From Delphinapterus leucas (Eukaryota > Chordata > Mammalia > Artiodactyla > Monodontidae), in assembly GCF_002288925.2 (NCBI RefSeq), contig NW_022098076.1, positions 83,132,535 to 83,196,534 on the forward strand: DNA of 64,000 nucleotides, written 5' to 3'. The first letter of the stretch is position 1, and each line of letters opens with the position of its first letter. The position numbers and the translations under genes were made by a program. The notes under the pieces were generated by a model. That model worked only from the letters and a program-made list of their open reading frames with translations. It was not told the DNA's origin and did no database searches. Positions 1 to 11,848 of the stretch are shown one piece after another.

Positions 1-1379
1 GGTAGTGTTTTACCATGATCTTGTTAAAGCCAATCAAGAGCAAGCCCCTTAGAGGGCAAACTCTTGCCTTTAACCCACCACACAATCACTGCTACATTAT
101 ACTTGAAGAAGAATCCAGAAATGTACTGTCAGAGAATGACACAGTGTGTGCTTTTCCCCCACAATTATTTCACTAAAATCCTTTTCTGCAGAGCATCTAA
201 GAAAACTATTATGATGAGGAACACACTTAGGGAGAAGATAACCTAGCACATGGGAAAAAGAAACCCCCAAAGGCAGAAATTAGCAGAGCACTTCAAATAC
301 TACCTAAGGAAATGGTGAACTGGCACTCAAACTCCGCACACTACACTTTTGGGAAGATAGTCCTTTTTGAGTCATTCGATTATCTCCTATGATTCTGACT
401 CTCTGCTTACAGAGCAGTCATCTATTATAGTTTGGCTTCTAGTGCAGATTTGCCTGCAAGGAGAGAACACACTGGCTCGGCCAACAAACCACTACAACCC
501 TGTGCTTTGACTTCACTGGAACTTCCAGTTCTTCCAATCCCTCAATCTTTTTCTTTCTTTGCTTTGCTCATCATCCAACTTAGATTCCACGAATGGTTCC
601 AGAATTTTGGTTTGCTACTTGCCAGCATTCTAAACTCCCTTGTTTTATTTCTTGTTATTCATAGGATGAAATCATAGCTCTGTATGAATTTTAACTATGT
701 TTCTATGATTGCACCCAAACTGCTGAATTCTGGTGGAGAATGTCTCAAAATAATTGCTTAATTTATGGTTACTAACCTCATATAGGACTTCAATACTGCC
801 TAGAAAACACTATATTTTCTCATTGCAATCAGTCTCCAATACTCCACAGTGACTTTTTCAAATCTTCTCTATTGCTGTCAGATCTCCAAAGCCCTTACCT
901 CCTCTTGCTTTCTCTCCAAAGAGAAAACGGAGGCATCCAGAGGAAAGGTTCTCATCTTCCCACCAGGAGGCATACAAGTCTACCTATAATTTGTATGAAT
1001 CTTTTCTTTCTTCCCTTTTATTACAATGAAGAATGGAACTGGCTCCCACTTGAGGCCAACCCAATAGCCATGCCTTGGATCACTATCCTCACCTTTTCAG
1101 ACAACTTATACTACTAATTGTCATTGCCCTTTACATGCACATTTACCTTTCCACGACCGCCTTCTCATTAGCTTAAAAAAAGCTCACATTGCTTCAATAA
1201 AACACACACACATGCACTGCACTCATTACAGAAACCTCTGCTTGCTCCACAGCAGTCATTCTATCTATCTCCTCTTCTCCTCATCCAAACTTTTCTAAAA
1301 ATTTCTCTGTATTCAGTGTGGTTTTTCTTTAATTGTCTTTAGTTGTATCTGGTGCTTCTTTGATCAGGGTTAATTAAAA
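1..1379. other. Unassigned intergenic sequence
   Basis: No gene or confidently named repeat is visible. The sequence is AT-rich with short open frames only. A short (CA)n tract lies near 1202-1213. The pyrimidine-rich part at about 840-1330 resembles decayed L2-type sequence, but too weakly to call. Confidence 0.5.
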
Positions 1380-2080
1380 CTAGATTTTTAATTTCTTCTT
1401 TTCTTTTAAATGTCTTCTTGAGTCACCTTTGATAATTTGTATTTTCTTAGAGTTATCAATTTAACCTCAGATGTCCAAATAGATCTATATAAATCTGTAG
1501 AATTGATTTCTTGTAACTTTTTTGTATCTTATCAATAGCTTTAGCTAAGACTCCTTTCTCATTCATAATATTGTTTATCCTTTTTTTCTTTATTGTTTGA
1601 TTATTGATTCAAAGATTTGTCTAATTCACTGATGTTTTCAAAGAACTACTTTTGGATTTATTAATAAGTTTAAAATTTTTTTTAATCTAAGTTTAGTTGA
1701 TTTACACCCTTGTGCTAGTTTGTATCTGTTAATTCCATAAGGATTCATTAATAAGTTCTTATGTTCATATTTGTATTGATTAATTTCTGCTACCATCTTT
1801 ACTAATTATTTTATTCTACCAACTTGAATTTTACTTTGTTGTTTATTCTTTGGCTTCATTGCTTCATTTTATCTTTTCTTTTTAAGCAAATGTATTTAGA
1901 GCTATAAATGTCCCACTTTGTACCATCTTATCCACTTTCCATTGGTTTCATAGTATTACATTTTCATTGTCATTTATTTATAAATAATCTCTAATTTTGG
2001 TTTTGACTTTTGCTTTAAACAAAAGTTATGTAAGAGTGTATGTTTAGCTCTCCGTATACAAAAATCTATATTTTTATAAA
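1380..2080 (-). repeat. Ancient L1 ORF2 remnant
   Basis: On the minus strand this reads as heavily decayed L1 ORF2 from the endonuclease/RT linker region. Landmarks on the plus strand are the phrases around 1632-1656 (GATGTTTTCAAAGAACTAC) and 1899-1920 (AGAGCTATAAATGTCCC), which are typical reverse-complement L1 ORF2 words. No open frame survives. It is interrupted by a 70-bp insertion at 1671-1740. Confidence 0.65.
1671..1740 (-). mobile_element. Very short L1 3'-end insertion with target-site duplication
   Basis: A T-rich start is followed by sequence resembling the cetartiodactyl L1 3' end read on the minus strand (AGTTTAGTTGATTTACA, then GTGCTAGTTTGTATCTG). It is flanked by 17-nt near-identical copies: GGATTTATTAATAAGTT at 1654-1670 and GGATTCATTAATAAGTT at 1741-1757. 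At 70 bp this would be an extremely 5'-truncated L1 copy. The duplication is seen directly; the L1 assignment of such a short piece is inference. Confidence 0.55.
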
Positions 2081-2653
2081 AATATAATTCTTGTTTCTAA
2101 AACGTATTCTGAGAGAGGTTCATGTATATCTGTGTTTTTTGTTGGTACCCATTTTCTAAAAGGTCTACCTAAAAGTGTTCACTAAAGCCAACTAAACCAA
2201 AGTATCAATAAATACACATTACTTAATGAAGACTCATATGATACTTCTTCACATGAGTTTTTCTCATAATTGTGTCTACAATATTTTTAACTGAGCTGTT
2301 TCACTTATTTCAAACTTTCTATATTTGATTGTTTTAATTTACTTAACAAATGAGTACTTTTTAAGCAAATGAAATATTACACAAAAAAGAAAACCTGATC
2401 ATATTAGTTCCCTTCCATTATTCCCACCTCCTAACTTAATAAATGTTAAATTTATGGTGTGTGTATTTCCACAGTTTTGTCCTGGATTATCATAAGCAAC
2501 TATTTATCTACCTTAAAGTAAGGAGAAGGTGGCTATATATTTCTGGAAGAGAGGATTTTGTATGTAATAATAAGTCATTATAAAGATAGGTCTCTGTTAA
2601 TTTATAGGATCTATGAGGTAACTGCAAAATTCACCTCCTAAGTCTTTTCTCTT

Positions 2654-2706
<53 letters not shown>

Positions 2707-2819
2707 TAATGAAGAAAGAAGCAAAAAGTTTCCTAGACATTTTTCTTAGGTCCTAGATTTAAAATGCACCCATGTCATGTCCCTGGGAAATGATATCTTG
2801 GAAACATTTTTTAAGTGTA
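2081..2819. other. AT-rich unassigned sequence with (TA)n microsatellite
   Basis: No gene is seen. The interval includes a perfect (TA)n run of about 48 bp at 2655-2702. The five bases 2815-2819 (GTGTA) are the left target-site duplication of the neighbouring LTR. Confidence 0.7.
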
Positions 2820-3176
2820 TGCTATGAACTAAATGTTTTTGTCTCCCCTCCAAATTCATATGTTCAGATCCTAATACCCAACGTGATGGTATTTGAAGGT
2901 GGAGCCTTTGGGAGGTAATTAAGTCACAAGAGTGAAGCCCTCATGAATGGGATTAGTGCTCATACAAGAAAATACACTGGAGATAATCTCTTTCTTGGCC
3001 ATGTGAAGTTACAGTAAGGAAGTAGTCATCTGCTAACCAAGAAGAGGGCTTATGGGATCTTCTGACCTCTTGATCTTGGACTCCCCAGCCTCTAGAACTG
3101 TGGGAAATAAATGTTTGTTTTTTAAGCCACCCTCTATGATATGATATTTTATTATAGAAGCCCAAACTGGCTAACA
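2820..3176 (+). mobile_element. Solo LTR, ERVL-MaLR (MST type)
   Basis: The element starts TGCTATGAA and ends CTAACA. It carries the hallmark words of MST/MLT MaLR LTRs: AAATTCATATGTTCAGATCC, TTTGGGAGGTAATTAAGTCA, GCCATGTGAAG, CTTGATCTTGGACT, and the polyadenylation-signal block GTGGGAAATAAATG near the 3' end. It is flanked by a perfect 5-bp duplication, GTGTA (2815-2819 and 3177-3181), as expected for ERVL-class integration. No internal retroviral sequence is present, so this is a solo LTR from LTR-LTR recombination. Confidence 0.9.
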
Positions 3177-3189
3177 GTGTACCATTCAG

Positions 3190-3207
3190 TTCTCTCTCTC
3201 TCTCTCC
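3190..3207. repeat. (CT)n microsatellite
   Basis: Short perfect CT run between the LTR and the next L1. Confidence 0.9.
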
Positions 3208-3237
3208 AATTCACATATATAAATAATCTGGAGATTA

Positions 3238-4972
3238 TATTACACAGCTATAATAATCCAGACAGTGTGGTATTGGCTAAAGAATAGATAAATATATCAG
3301 TGGAACAGAATAGAGAGCCCAGAAATAGATCCACATAAATATAAACTCATCTTTGACAAAGGAGCAAAGGCAATACAATGGAACAAAGATAGTCTTTTCA
3401 ACAAATAGTGCTGCTAAACTAGACAACTACATGCAAAACCAAAATGAATCTAGACACATACCTTACACCCTTTACAAAATTAGCTCAAATTGGATCATAA
3501 ACCTAAATGTAAAACACAAGTATATCAGACTCTTAAAAGATAACATAGGAAAAAACATAGATGACCTTGGATATGGCAATGACTTTTTAGACTTTAGATA
3601 CCAAAGGCATAATGTAAGAAAGAAGTAACTGATAAGCTGGACTTCATTTAAATTAAAAACTGCTCTGTGAAAAACAATCTCAAAACAATGAGAAGAAAAG
3701 GCACAGATGGGAGAATATATTTACTAAAGACACCTAAGATAAAGGATTAGTATCCAAAGAATTTTTTTAAATTCAGCAATAAGTAAACAAGCAATCCAAA
3801 TAAAAAATGGGCCAAAGACCTGAACAGACATTTCACCAAAATATACTTCATATCACATGTCATCAGGAAAATGCAAATCAAAACAATGAGATACCACTAC
3901 ATCCCTACTAGAATGGCCAAAATCTGGAACACTGACAGCTCCAAATACTAGTGAGAATGTGGAGCAATAGGAACTTTCATTCATTGCTGATGGGAATGCA
4001 AAATAGTACAGCCACTTTGGAAGACTGTTTGACCACTTTCACAGACTAAACATACTCTTACCATATGATCCAGCAATGTGCTTTTGGTATTTACCCAAAT
4101 GAGTTGAAAACTTATGTCCACAAAAAAACCTGCACATGGATGTGTATAACAGCTTTATTCATAATTGTCAAAATTGAGAGCAACCAAGATGACCTTCAGT
4201 AGGTGAATGGATATATAAACTCTGTTACATTCAGACAATGTAATACTATTCATTTCTAAAAAGAAATGAGCTACCAAGCCATGAAAATACATGGAGGAAT
4301 CTTAAGAGCATATCTAAAAATACAGTACTGTGTGATTCCAATTATATGACATTCTGGAAAAGGCAAAACTATGGAGACAGTAAAAAAGGGCAGTGGTTGC
4401 CTGGGGTTGGGGTTAGGGGGAGAGATGAATAAGAAGAGCACAGAGGATTTTCAGGGCAGTGAAATTACTCTATATGATATTATAGTGATAGGTATGTGTC
4501 GTTATATATTTGTCCAAACCCATAGAATATACAACATCAAAAGTCAACAGTAGGGCTTCCCTGGTGGCGCAGTGGTTGAGGGTCCGCCTGCCGATGCAGG
4601 GGACACGGGTTCGTGCCCCGGTCTGGGAGGATCCCACATGCCGCGGAGCGGCTAGGCCCGTGAGCCATGGTGCCTGAGCCTGCGCGTCCAGAGCCTGTGC
4701 TCCGCAACGGGAGAGGCCACAACAGTGAGAGGCCCGCGTACCGAAAAAATCCAAAAAAAACAAAAAAAGTCAACAGTAATGTTAACTATGGACTTTGGGT
4801 GATTATGATTTGTCAATGTAGGTTCATCAGTTGTAATTAATGTACCACTCTGTAAGTACAACGGGAGAGGCCATGCATGTGTGGGGGTAAGGGGTATGTA
4901 GGAAATCTCCGTGTCGTTCTCTCAATTTTGCTGTGACCATTGCACTGCTCTAAAAAAATGTTTTAATAAAAA
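3238..4972 (+). mobile_element. L1M element, 5'-truncated, ORF2 3' part plus 3' UTR
   Basis: Plus-strand L1 sequence runs from the ORF2 C-terminal third through the 3' UTR to an A-rich end. A frame at 3353-3628 retains L1 ORF2-like peptide ([20 protein letters not shown]). Later landmarks are the tract ATGCAAATCAAAACAATGAG near 3872 and the 3' UTR phrase GCAGTGGTTGCCTGGGGTTG near 4391. It is flanked by a perfect 13-nt duplication AATCTGGAGATTA (3225-3237 and 4973-4985). A CHR SINE is nested at 4553-4764. Stops and frameshifts throughout make it dead. Confidence 0.9.
4553..4764 (+). mobile_element. CHR-type tRNA-Glu SINE (young)
   Basis: Full-length copy starting GGGCTTCCCTGG. The Pol III A box TGGCGCAGTGG is at about 4565-4575 and the B box GGTTCGTGCCC at about 4608-4618, followed by the tRNA-unrelated body ending GGCCCGCGTACC and an A-rich tail. 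It is inserted in the 3' UTR of an L1M. The 14-nt duplication AAAAGTCAACAGTA is perfect (4539-4552 and 4765-4778). Its reverse strand gives the spurious SINE peptide seen several times in this window. Confidence 0.97.
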
Positions 4973-4985
4973 AATCTGGAGATTA

Positions 4986-5224
4986 AAAAAGAAAGCGTAC
5001 CTAAATGAGTTAGTTAAATTCAACCTAGAGAGATGATGCCCATTTGTGAGATGGGATCCTTGGATTATCATGCCCCAAACCTAAGCTCCTCTGAATGCCT
5101 TGTAGTTCTATATTTTTGAAATCAAGAGTATGAAAAGAACCTAAAAATCTGCCTATTTTTAACTGTTCTTTTCACTTTTTGGGGAGAACATCATTTAAAA
5201 ATGAGAGAATAAAAAATACAAAGA
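4986..5224. other. Unassigned spacer
   Basis: AT-rich spacer between the L1M and the next SINE, with no gene. Its last 11 bases are the left SINE duplication. Confidence 0.6.
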
Positions 5225-5448
5225 GGGCTTCCCTGGTGGCGCAGTGGTTGAGAGTCCGCCTGCCGATGCAGGGGACACGGGTTCGTGCCCCGGTCCGGGA
5301 AGATCCCACATGCCGCGGAGAGGCTGGGCCCTGTGAGCCATGGCCGCTGAGCCTGCGCGTCCGGAGCCTGTGCTCCGCAACGGGAGAGGTCACAACAGTG
5401 AGAGGCCCGCATACAGCAAAAATAAAATAAAATAAAATAAAATAAAAT
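5225..5448 (+). mobile_element. CHR-type SINE with (AAAAT)n tail
   Basis: Same young subfamily as the copy at 4553, with intact A and B boxes. The tail has expanded into a microsatellite of AAAAT units (about 5418-5448). It is flanked by the duplication AAATACAAAGA (5214-5224 and 5449-5459). Confidence 0.97.
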
Positions 5449-5459
5449 AAATACAAAGA

Positions 5460-5894
5460 AAAAAAGAGAAACAATTTCAACTATTGTGCAATGACATTTA
5501 TCACACTTCATATGCTCTACTTGCATCTGGCTTACAGTTCACATTATTTAGTGTCTAAATTTCCTATTTGTGCAAACAGTTCTGTGAACCTAAATAAGTC
5601 AGTTATGCAGCTTCCTCCACCTGTCAGAAAGGTAAAACTTAGGAAGGTCAGAATTATTTTACCTCTAAATTGAGGAATGTCTACATCAAAGAAACCTTTG
5701 AGTGACCTTAGCTGTGCTCTGGTTACTAGCTAGTCCCAATTTAGCATGAGGACATGTATCATTTTCAGGAAAAAACTTCAAAGAAAATAGGGTTCTGGAT
5801 GCCTATGATGGATGCTAAGTGATGAAATCCCAACTCTGATGCTAATTATTTGATTTGAAGTTATGACACACATTACACAACCTGATTTTTAAGA
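5460..5894. other. Unassigned sequence
   Basis: No gene, repeat or regulatory signal is recognised; sequence of ordinary AT content. Confidence 0.5.
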
Positions 5895-6235
5895 GGTTTT
5901 GATGAATAAAAGCAATACAGCAATAAGATCTCAATAAAAAAGCCACATTTGCAAGTGTATTATACACACTTTCTAACACCCAAGCACTGAGGTTTTTAAC
6001 AGTATTTCTATTTTTCGCAATAGAAAAATAAAATAAACAACTTAAAACAATTGTGAAAGGACAATATGGGACCATATAAATAAATTTTGCAGCTAAATAA
6101 CAGACTACTAGGCAGCCATGAAACTGGATATATGGATTAATATTTATGTTTATTGCCATGAGAAACTATCATGTCATATTGAGTATTAAATCAGATTACA
6201 AAATATGTGTGCATGATGATTCCATTTGGTTGTGT
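5895..6235 (+). repeat. Ancient L1 3'-end remnant (tentative)
   Basis: Weak similarity to L1M 3' sequence. The order of motifs (GGACAATATGGGACCATATAAATAAA, GGCAGCCATGAAACTGG, then a GTGTATATATG-rich part) follows the layout of the copy at 21310-22115. No frame survives. Moderate to low certainty. Confidence 0.4.
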
Positions 6236-6315
6236 GATATGTGTGTATATATGTACCTACATATGCATATATATGTATATTTAACAACATACATGCATAC
6301 ATATATACAAACAGG
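6235..6315. repeat. Degenerate TATATG/CATACA low-complexity tract
   Basis: Imperfect alternating purine-pyrimidine sequence (GTGTATATATG, ACATACATGCATACATATATAC). Confidence 0.8.
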
Positions 6316-8336
6316 TTTGAGTCTCTTTTCAGATTCCTTCCTCACATTACCTTGTAGGTCAGAAGTATTTTCTTCCTCTTTCATCTAGTTTATAGATGTG
6401 TACGGCCAAAATGTTTTTACCAGGCAGAGTTTCTGATGTTTTCCTGGGGCAGGGTTTCTGACAGCTGTTTTGCCCCCTCAGTGGCTCCAATTTTCATCAG
6501 ACAGGCCCAACACAATCCCATTTTTCTCTGGCTTGATTCTAGCTTCTGACACAGACTCTCACCCTTGGGACCTGCAAACTCTTTCTCTTCCCTTTGTTCC
6601 TTTAGCCTAAGATTGGTGATGACTTCATCTGCTTGCCATATTGTTTCCAGTTTGGCCTTGGGGTTCATCCATCACCAGTGGAAACAATATTCAACTCCTC
6701 TGGTTTTATTTCCTAAGGGTTCCTATGTGGCTGTTGGGCCTTGCCTAGTGGATACACACCCTCACACACACAGACACACAGAGAAACGGTGTTGAAACAT
6801 CTACTGGCTTCCAGGCAATCTTATTCCAGAACCCACTCTCTTGAGCCTCATGCTAAATTTCTCCCTTAATTGAATTTACCCTCACCTGGAATGTTTAAAT
6901 AAATTTGGCTTACGTGGCTTTGTACACACTCTGGGAAGACTAGTGTGCTCCCTGAGTTTTCTGCTTATTTCTAGAATCTAATAGTCCTGTGGCTTATTCC
7001 TTCAAGCTTCTGTTTTCACTGGACTTGATCTCATTTATCGTCCTGTTATTATTTATACAGAGCTGTTTAGTTTCTTTGTCTCTTTTCTTGAGATCATGCC
7101 TTCTGGGCCTCCCTTTTCTCATTCAAAGTGGCCTATTATGGCATTTTACTAAATAAAGACAGTTCCTTTCCTAAAAAAAATCTCTTATAATGCTTATAAA
7201 TAAAATATAAAACAATTATTTTCTCATAAAATAACAAAAAAAATGAATTGCTATTTTACAACAATTTCTCACTCTTCTACAGGGACTATTTCTGATTGAT
7301 GAGATTATGGATGGCCTTCGTTATGGCAATTTAAAATTATTTTTATAATGAGCACAAAATACCTGTGTGATTAAAATAACTCTGCCAACCACAATAACTG
7401 TTTGCATTTTTCCAAGAAATAAACTAGCTATGAGTTTAGAATATGTAAACTAAATCCACCACTACCTCAAACTTGAGATATATTTTTCAAGCAAATGTGT
7501 AAATGATTTAACACATAGACTTTAAGATTAAATGCTTAATAAGAGGGGGGAAGAGGGCACTTTACTCATTTTCACACAGAAAGAGATGATAATTGTTATA
7601 GAATAATTTCTTAGTTTCTGCAGAATTGCATTTTGTCACAGGCTTTGTCTTAAATTGGTGCTTAATTTTTAATAGTAGAATAAAGTGATAAGAAAAGTGA
7701 AGAACAGAAAAACTGTTGTGAATGTATTATTCAGGATATAATTCATTATTCACTCCTACAATTCTCCAAGAAACTGAGAATCCTTTGTTGCAATTATATA
7801 AACTATTACTTACAGTAAACAGACCATTGAAAGTAGCTTAAATATATATAGGGCTCAGAGATTTCATCTTAATGGGATTCATCGTAATGAGATTTGACCT
7901 GTATAGAGCTCTCTGCAAGACAAGTACTTAGAGGAACACAAAGAGAATGTAGAGAATGAATAATATTGAATCTCACCCAGTTTAGTGAGACCCATGTCAA
8001 AAGAACCTATCCTAAGTATCAAAATACTTTATCAAGAACAAAGGGGCCTCTGAAGAAAAAGGGAGAAAAGAAAAGAGAAGATATGTAGCTAGATGCTAAC
8101 TTTAAATGTTCCCTTCAATTCACAGCTCTTAGTTAACAAGCATTGTTGAACATCTAGGTGACAGGCAATATACAAGATACCAGACTACCCAGAGATGAGA
8201 GTAAGAGTTCTTCCTTTCAGAGAACTCTCACACTAGAGGAAAGGAAAGGCACATACTCGTAATACAACACCCTGCGGCAAGTGGCTTATGCAGGTACTAA
8301 GTGTGTTGTAGGAGCCCTGGAAATTGCAGGGGGGAA
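6316..8336. other. Unassigned intergenic sequence
   Basis: No exon is recognised. A short CA-rich stretch lies at 6761-6782. The 6400-7000 part has somewhat higher GC and short frames on both strands, but no known domain. About 8130-8240 resembles the decayed L2/MIR-like phrase class (AACATCTAGGTGACAGGCAATATAC). Confidence 0.5.
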
Positions 8337-8815
8337 TGGAGAGCTAACCCTATCTGGGGCTTAACGACAGGACAGAGACTCTCTTTTTGACCAAACTTTA
8401 GTTAGGCTCCTCTGAGCCCCCTTCTCCATTAACCTTGACCTTGGCTCTATCTGGTTGTTGGCTTGACCAGGCCAGTCTTAGGAAAGAATCTTGCTAAGCC
8501 ACAGCCCTATGCTTGATACCTGATCAAGTTCCTCATCTCCCACCTTTGATGTCTAAGTCCTTGACCCGTCTTCAGCAAGAATCCTATTAGGTCAGTTTAG
8601 CAAATGTCCCCCTGCCCTTGAAGCCCCCTTTTATTAGTAATTGTCTATCCACTGATCCCCCCTGCCCATCCCGCTCATTAGCTGTAATCTCCACTTGTCC
8701 TTGTTGGATTCAGCGTTGAGCCTAATCTCTCTCTCCTATTGCAATACCTCTCTTGCAATAGTCTTGAATAAAGCCTTACCATTTTAGCACGTGTTAGGAT
8801 ATTTTTTTCTTTAAT
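8337..8815 (+). mobile_element. Probable ERV1-like solo LTR
   Basis: The interval has LTR-like organisation: a promoter-like pyrimidine-rich U3, many short CCCCC/TCTC words, the polyadenylation signal AATAAA at 8767-8772 preceded by GCAATAGTCTTG, and a short U5-like end. It resembles gamma-type LTRs in its words GAGAGCTAACCCTATCTGGG and CAATCTCTCTC-like blocks. I could not fix either end or find a target-site duplication, so the boundaries are approximate. No internal viral sequence is present. A minus-strand frame over its right part is a chance frame. Confidence 0.6.
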
Positions 8816-11598
8816 AGAAGGCCTTGCGGAAGGGGTTACAATAGACCTAAACAATAAAGGACAAGGAAGATGAGAGCAGGGAAGAAAGCAGTGAAGAACA
8901 CTCTTTACTCCTTCCTCTTCTTCACCGGCCGAGGAAAGGAATTTGCAAGAGCAGGCTGCTTTGAGAATCGGATATGTTTGGAGCAGCATGGATTTGGCGT
9001 GATCGGAGAATAAGATGCAACTGACCTGGTGCTGTGAGATGAGGCTGGAGATGGCCTGGGACTGCGCTTGCAGGAAGAACCTTGTATAACCAACCAAGAA
9101 ATTTGTATTTACACTAAATAACATTTTAATTTTACTCAGGGAAGGATTTTAAGCATAAATGTGGCACTGTTGGATTTTCATTTTAGAAAGATCATGTGGC
9201 AGCTGAGTCGAGCATGAATTGAGAGATGTGTGATTAGTGGGCTGCATGCCTAACTAAGGAAGCTCAGAGATCATTGAATAGTGGGGCTCTCAGTGAAGAT
9301 CAGAGGGCAGAGGATATGAGTGGCACTGGACTGATTTATCTAGACACCTACAAGGGATAGGATTCCATTGCCATGGGTGTTGAAGTAATGAGTAAAAAGG
9401 CTGGGGTGATTCCTCGGTTTCCCTGATTGGGGTGACTGTAAGGGTGTTGGCTCATTTCTTGAAATAGAATATACGAGAGGAGGGAGGAGGCTTGAGGAAA
9501 AGATGATGATTTCACTTTTTTCCTTAAATCCCATTATGAGAAATTTAGAGAATGGAAATTGCTAAATGGCTATTCAGTCTTTGGAATTAGCTGTGTAAGA
9601 CCAAATTACAGTAATTCATAACTATAATCATTCTAAATCCATTTGATTTTAATATGTTTCAAATATTTTTACTGTATAATTTACAAGAAAATTGTTCTAT
9701 ATTAAAATGGTCATTTTCTCTAATTGCATATTACCAAATCAGGATAGACTATGAAACAGAAATTTGTTTGAGTAAATTTGCAAGGCAGGATGAGCTACAA
9801 TTGCTGAAGTAGCTTATTGCTGAGCAATTCTGTGTAGAATAGGTCAGAAGATACCAAGGATGTTTTATTTCTGATGGCTAATTTTAATTTATTTATACTG
9901 AGAAACACAGTGAAGTTAAATTATCATTAATACAGAGGGTTTTTCTCTCTCTCCCTCTCTCTTTCTGTCTCTCATTGATGTATTAAGTCATTCATAGACT
10001 TGAGCTCATTCAAAAGAATGTTCTTAACTTTTGACAAAGACAATTTTAACTAGAAAGCAGAGCATTAAAGAATTTCCCAAAGGAAAACTTACTTAAATAT
10101 AGGTAGAAAATACATGTTGGAATGATAAGATTTACTAAGCTATTTAGCTTTTATATGCTCCTCACAAAAAGACAATTCAAACAACACTGAATAGAACATG
10201 TGCACATTCACACTGCCATCTTATAAAGCTAGGTACACAATACCTTCTTATCCCTCAAACACACTTGGCAACACAAGGCATATACCTGTTTTATGATGAA
10301 CATGTCAGATTGTAGATATTTCAGGTGGCAAAATCATTCACTAGATAAATATACTGCTAGCGACACCAGCCTTCAGAGAAGAGGTCTATATAAATATGCA
10401 AATAGAAAACATCAGTAAATAGTAGTTGTAGGAATTGTGCCAAGCATAAATGGGAAGGGACTAAATGTGTGAAGGTAAATTACCACACTCACATTATAAG
10501 TTCCTGATATTAATCTACCATTACAAGGAATGTTATGTTGGTCTTAATTTTACCCAGGAAAATGGATAACTGGGGGAAAAAGTCTTTGGGCTACTACGCA
10601 ATGTCACTTTGGATAAAAGAACATATTTATTACTAAGTCAGTGGTACAGGATCATCATAATAACAGCTTGGATTTCCTAGAATGTTGCAAAACAGCAATA
10701 GGAATGATTTTTTTTCCCAGCAGTAGTGAAAAGTGTAGATGATTCTAAGAACTTAACTGTGTTCTAAAAAATAATTTCAGATGGCTTTCTTCCTTTTTTT
10801 TTTTTGGCTGTAGGTTGAAGTGGTTTAGCTCCTTCCATCTGATAAAACTGAGGATATTCCTGTTCATTTTCAGATATGAAAACAAAAAAAACAAAACTTT
10901 GTACCATAAATATGTATCATAGAATAACAGATGCTCAGGAACCTCAGAAGATATCCTAATATCCAACTAATATTGAATTTGATAGAATATACATTTCCTT
11001 TTAGTCCTTAACAAGATGACATATGATCTATTTGGGGATAAAGTTTAGCCTACTTTTCTGGGGTTTTCTCCTGGAAATCTAGTAGATTGGATTAGGTTCA
11101 ATACTTTCTTTGAAAGACTACAGGATGACAGATTATTTCTAGCTTTTTCAACTAATGTAATCATGAAAAAGATATGCCGTAGCACAGGACTGAGAAAAGT
11201 CAGTTGGTACAGAAAGTAATCTCGGCATTTACTAATATGCTCAGCCAGGAACATAATTGCTCAAATAACCTTGAAAAGGGATGAAAGTATTGCAGTGGTG
11301 CTTACCCTGATTTCAATTACTCTGGTTTAAATAGAATGAAATAGGGCTCTAACTCTGTTAATTAACAAGCCTATCCACAGGTGATCTCGAAATGCTGCAT
11401 GTATAACTCCCATTAATGCAGAAAATGTACATGCCTAGAAATGGCAAGTCTGTATATTAAACCCAATTATGCAGTTTATGAGAGAATTGACGTTCTTTTA
11501 TTTTTCCACAAGAAAATTATAGTGGAGGGTGAAGGGAGAACGAGGAAGGAATGGGGCAGAGAGGATGTTGCATATATTAATGAATAATGATCTGGAGG
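8816..11598. other. Unassigned intergenic sequence
   Basis: Nearly 2.8 kb with no named repeat or gene. It contains a degenerate CT tract (9944-9973) and a poly-T stretch near 10793-10805. Short open frames on both strands show no recognisable domain. Confidence 0.5.
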
Positions 11599-11611
11599 CA
11601 GAACTTTTCTT

Positions 11612-11835
11612 TTTCTTTTTTTTTTTTTCCGGTACGCGGGCCTCTCACTGTTGTGGCCTCTCCCGTTGCGGAGCACAGGCTCCGGACGCTCAGGCTCCGA
11701 ACGCTCAGGCTCAGCGGACATGGCTCAAGAGCCCAGCCGCTCCGTGGCATGTGGGATCTTCCCGGACCGGGGCACGAACCCGTGTCCCCTGCATCGGCAG
11801 GCGGACTCTCAACCACTGTGCCACCAGGGAAGCCC
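11612..11835 (-). mobile_element. CHR-type SINE with internal 15-bp duplication
   Basis: Minus-strand copy: a poly-T/pyrimidine tail at the left, then CCGGTACGCGGGCC, ending CCACCAGGGAAGCCC. It is flanked by the perfect 13-nt duplication CAGAACTTTTCTT (11599-11611 and 11836-11848). The body carries a tandem repeat of 15 bp, GGCTCCGGACGCTCA then GGCTCCGAACGCTCA (11679-11693 and 11694-11708), where other copies in the window have one unit. Confidence 0.96.
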
Positions 11836-11848
11836 CAGAACTTTTCTT

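Noticed and set aside
4470..4861. Overlapping frames encoding a conserved-looking Arg/Pro/Cys-rich peptide
   Set aside because: The same peptide recurs at 5172-5526, 11529-11866, 14387-14738, 16819-17130, 49054-49368, 54710-54956 and 61978-62314. It is a translation of the CHR SINE, not a protein family.
8678..9124. 148-codon minus-strand frame
   Set aside because: It overlaps the antisense of a probable LTR and flanking DNA and shows no domain; chance frame.
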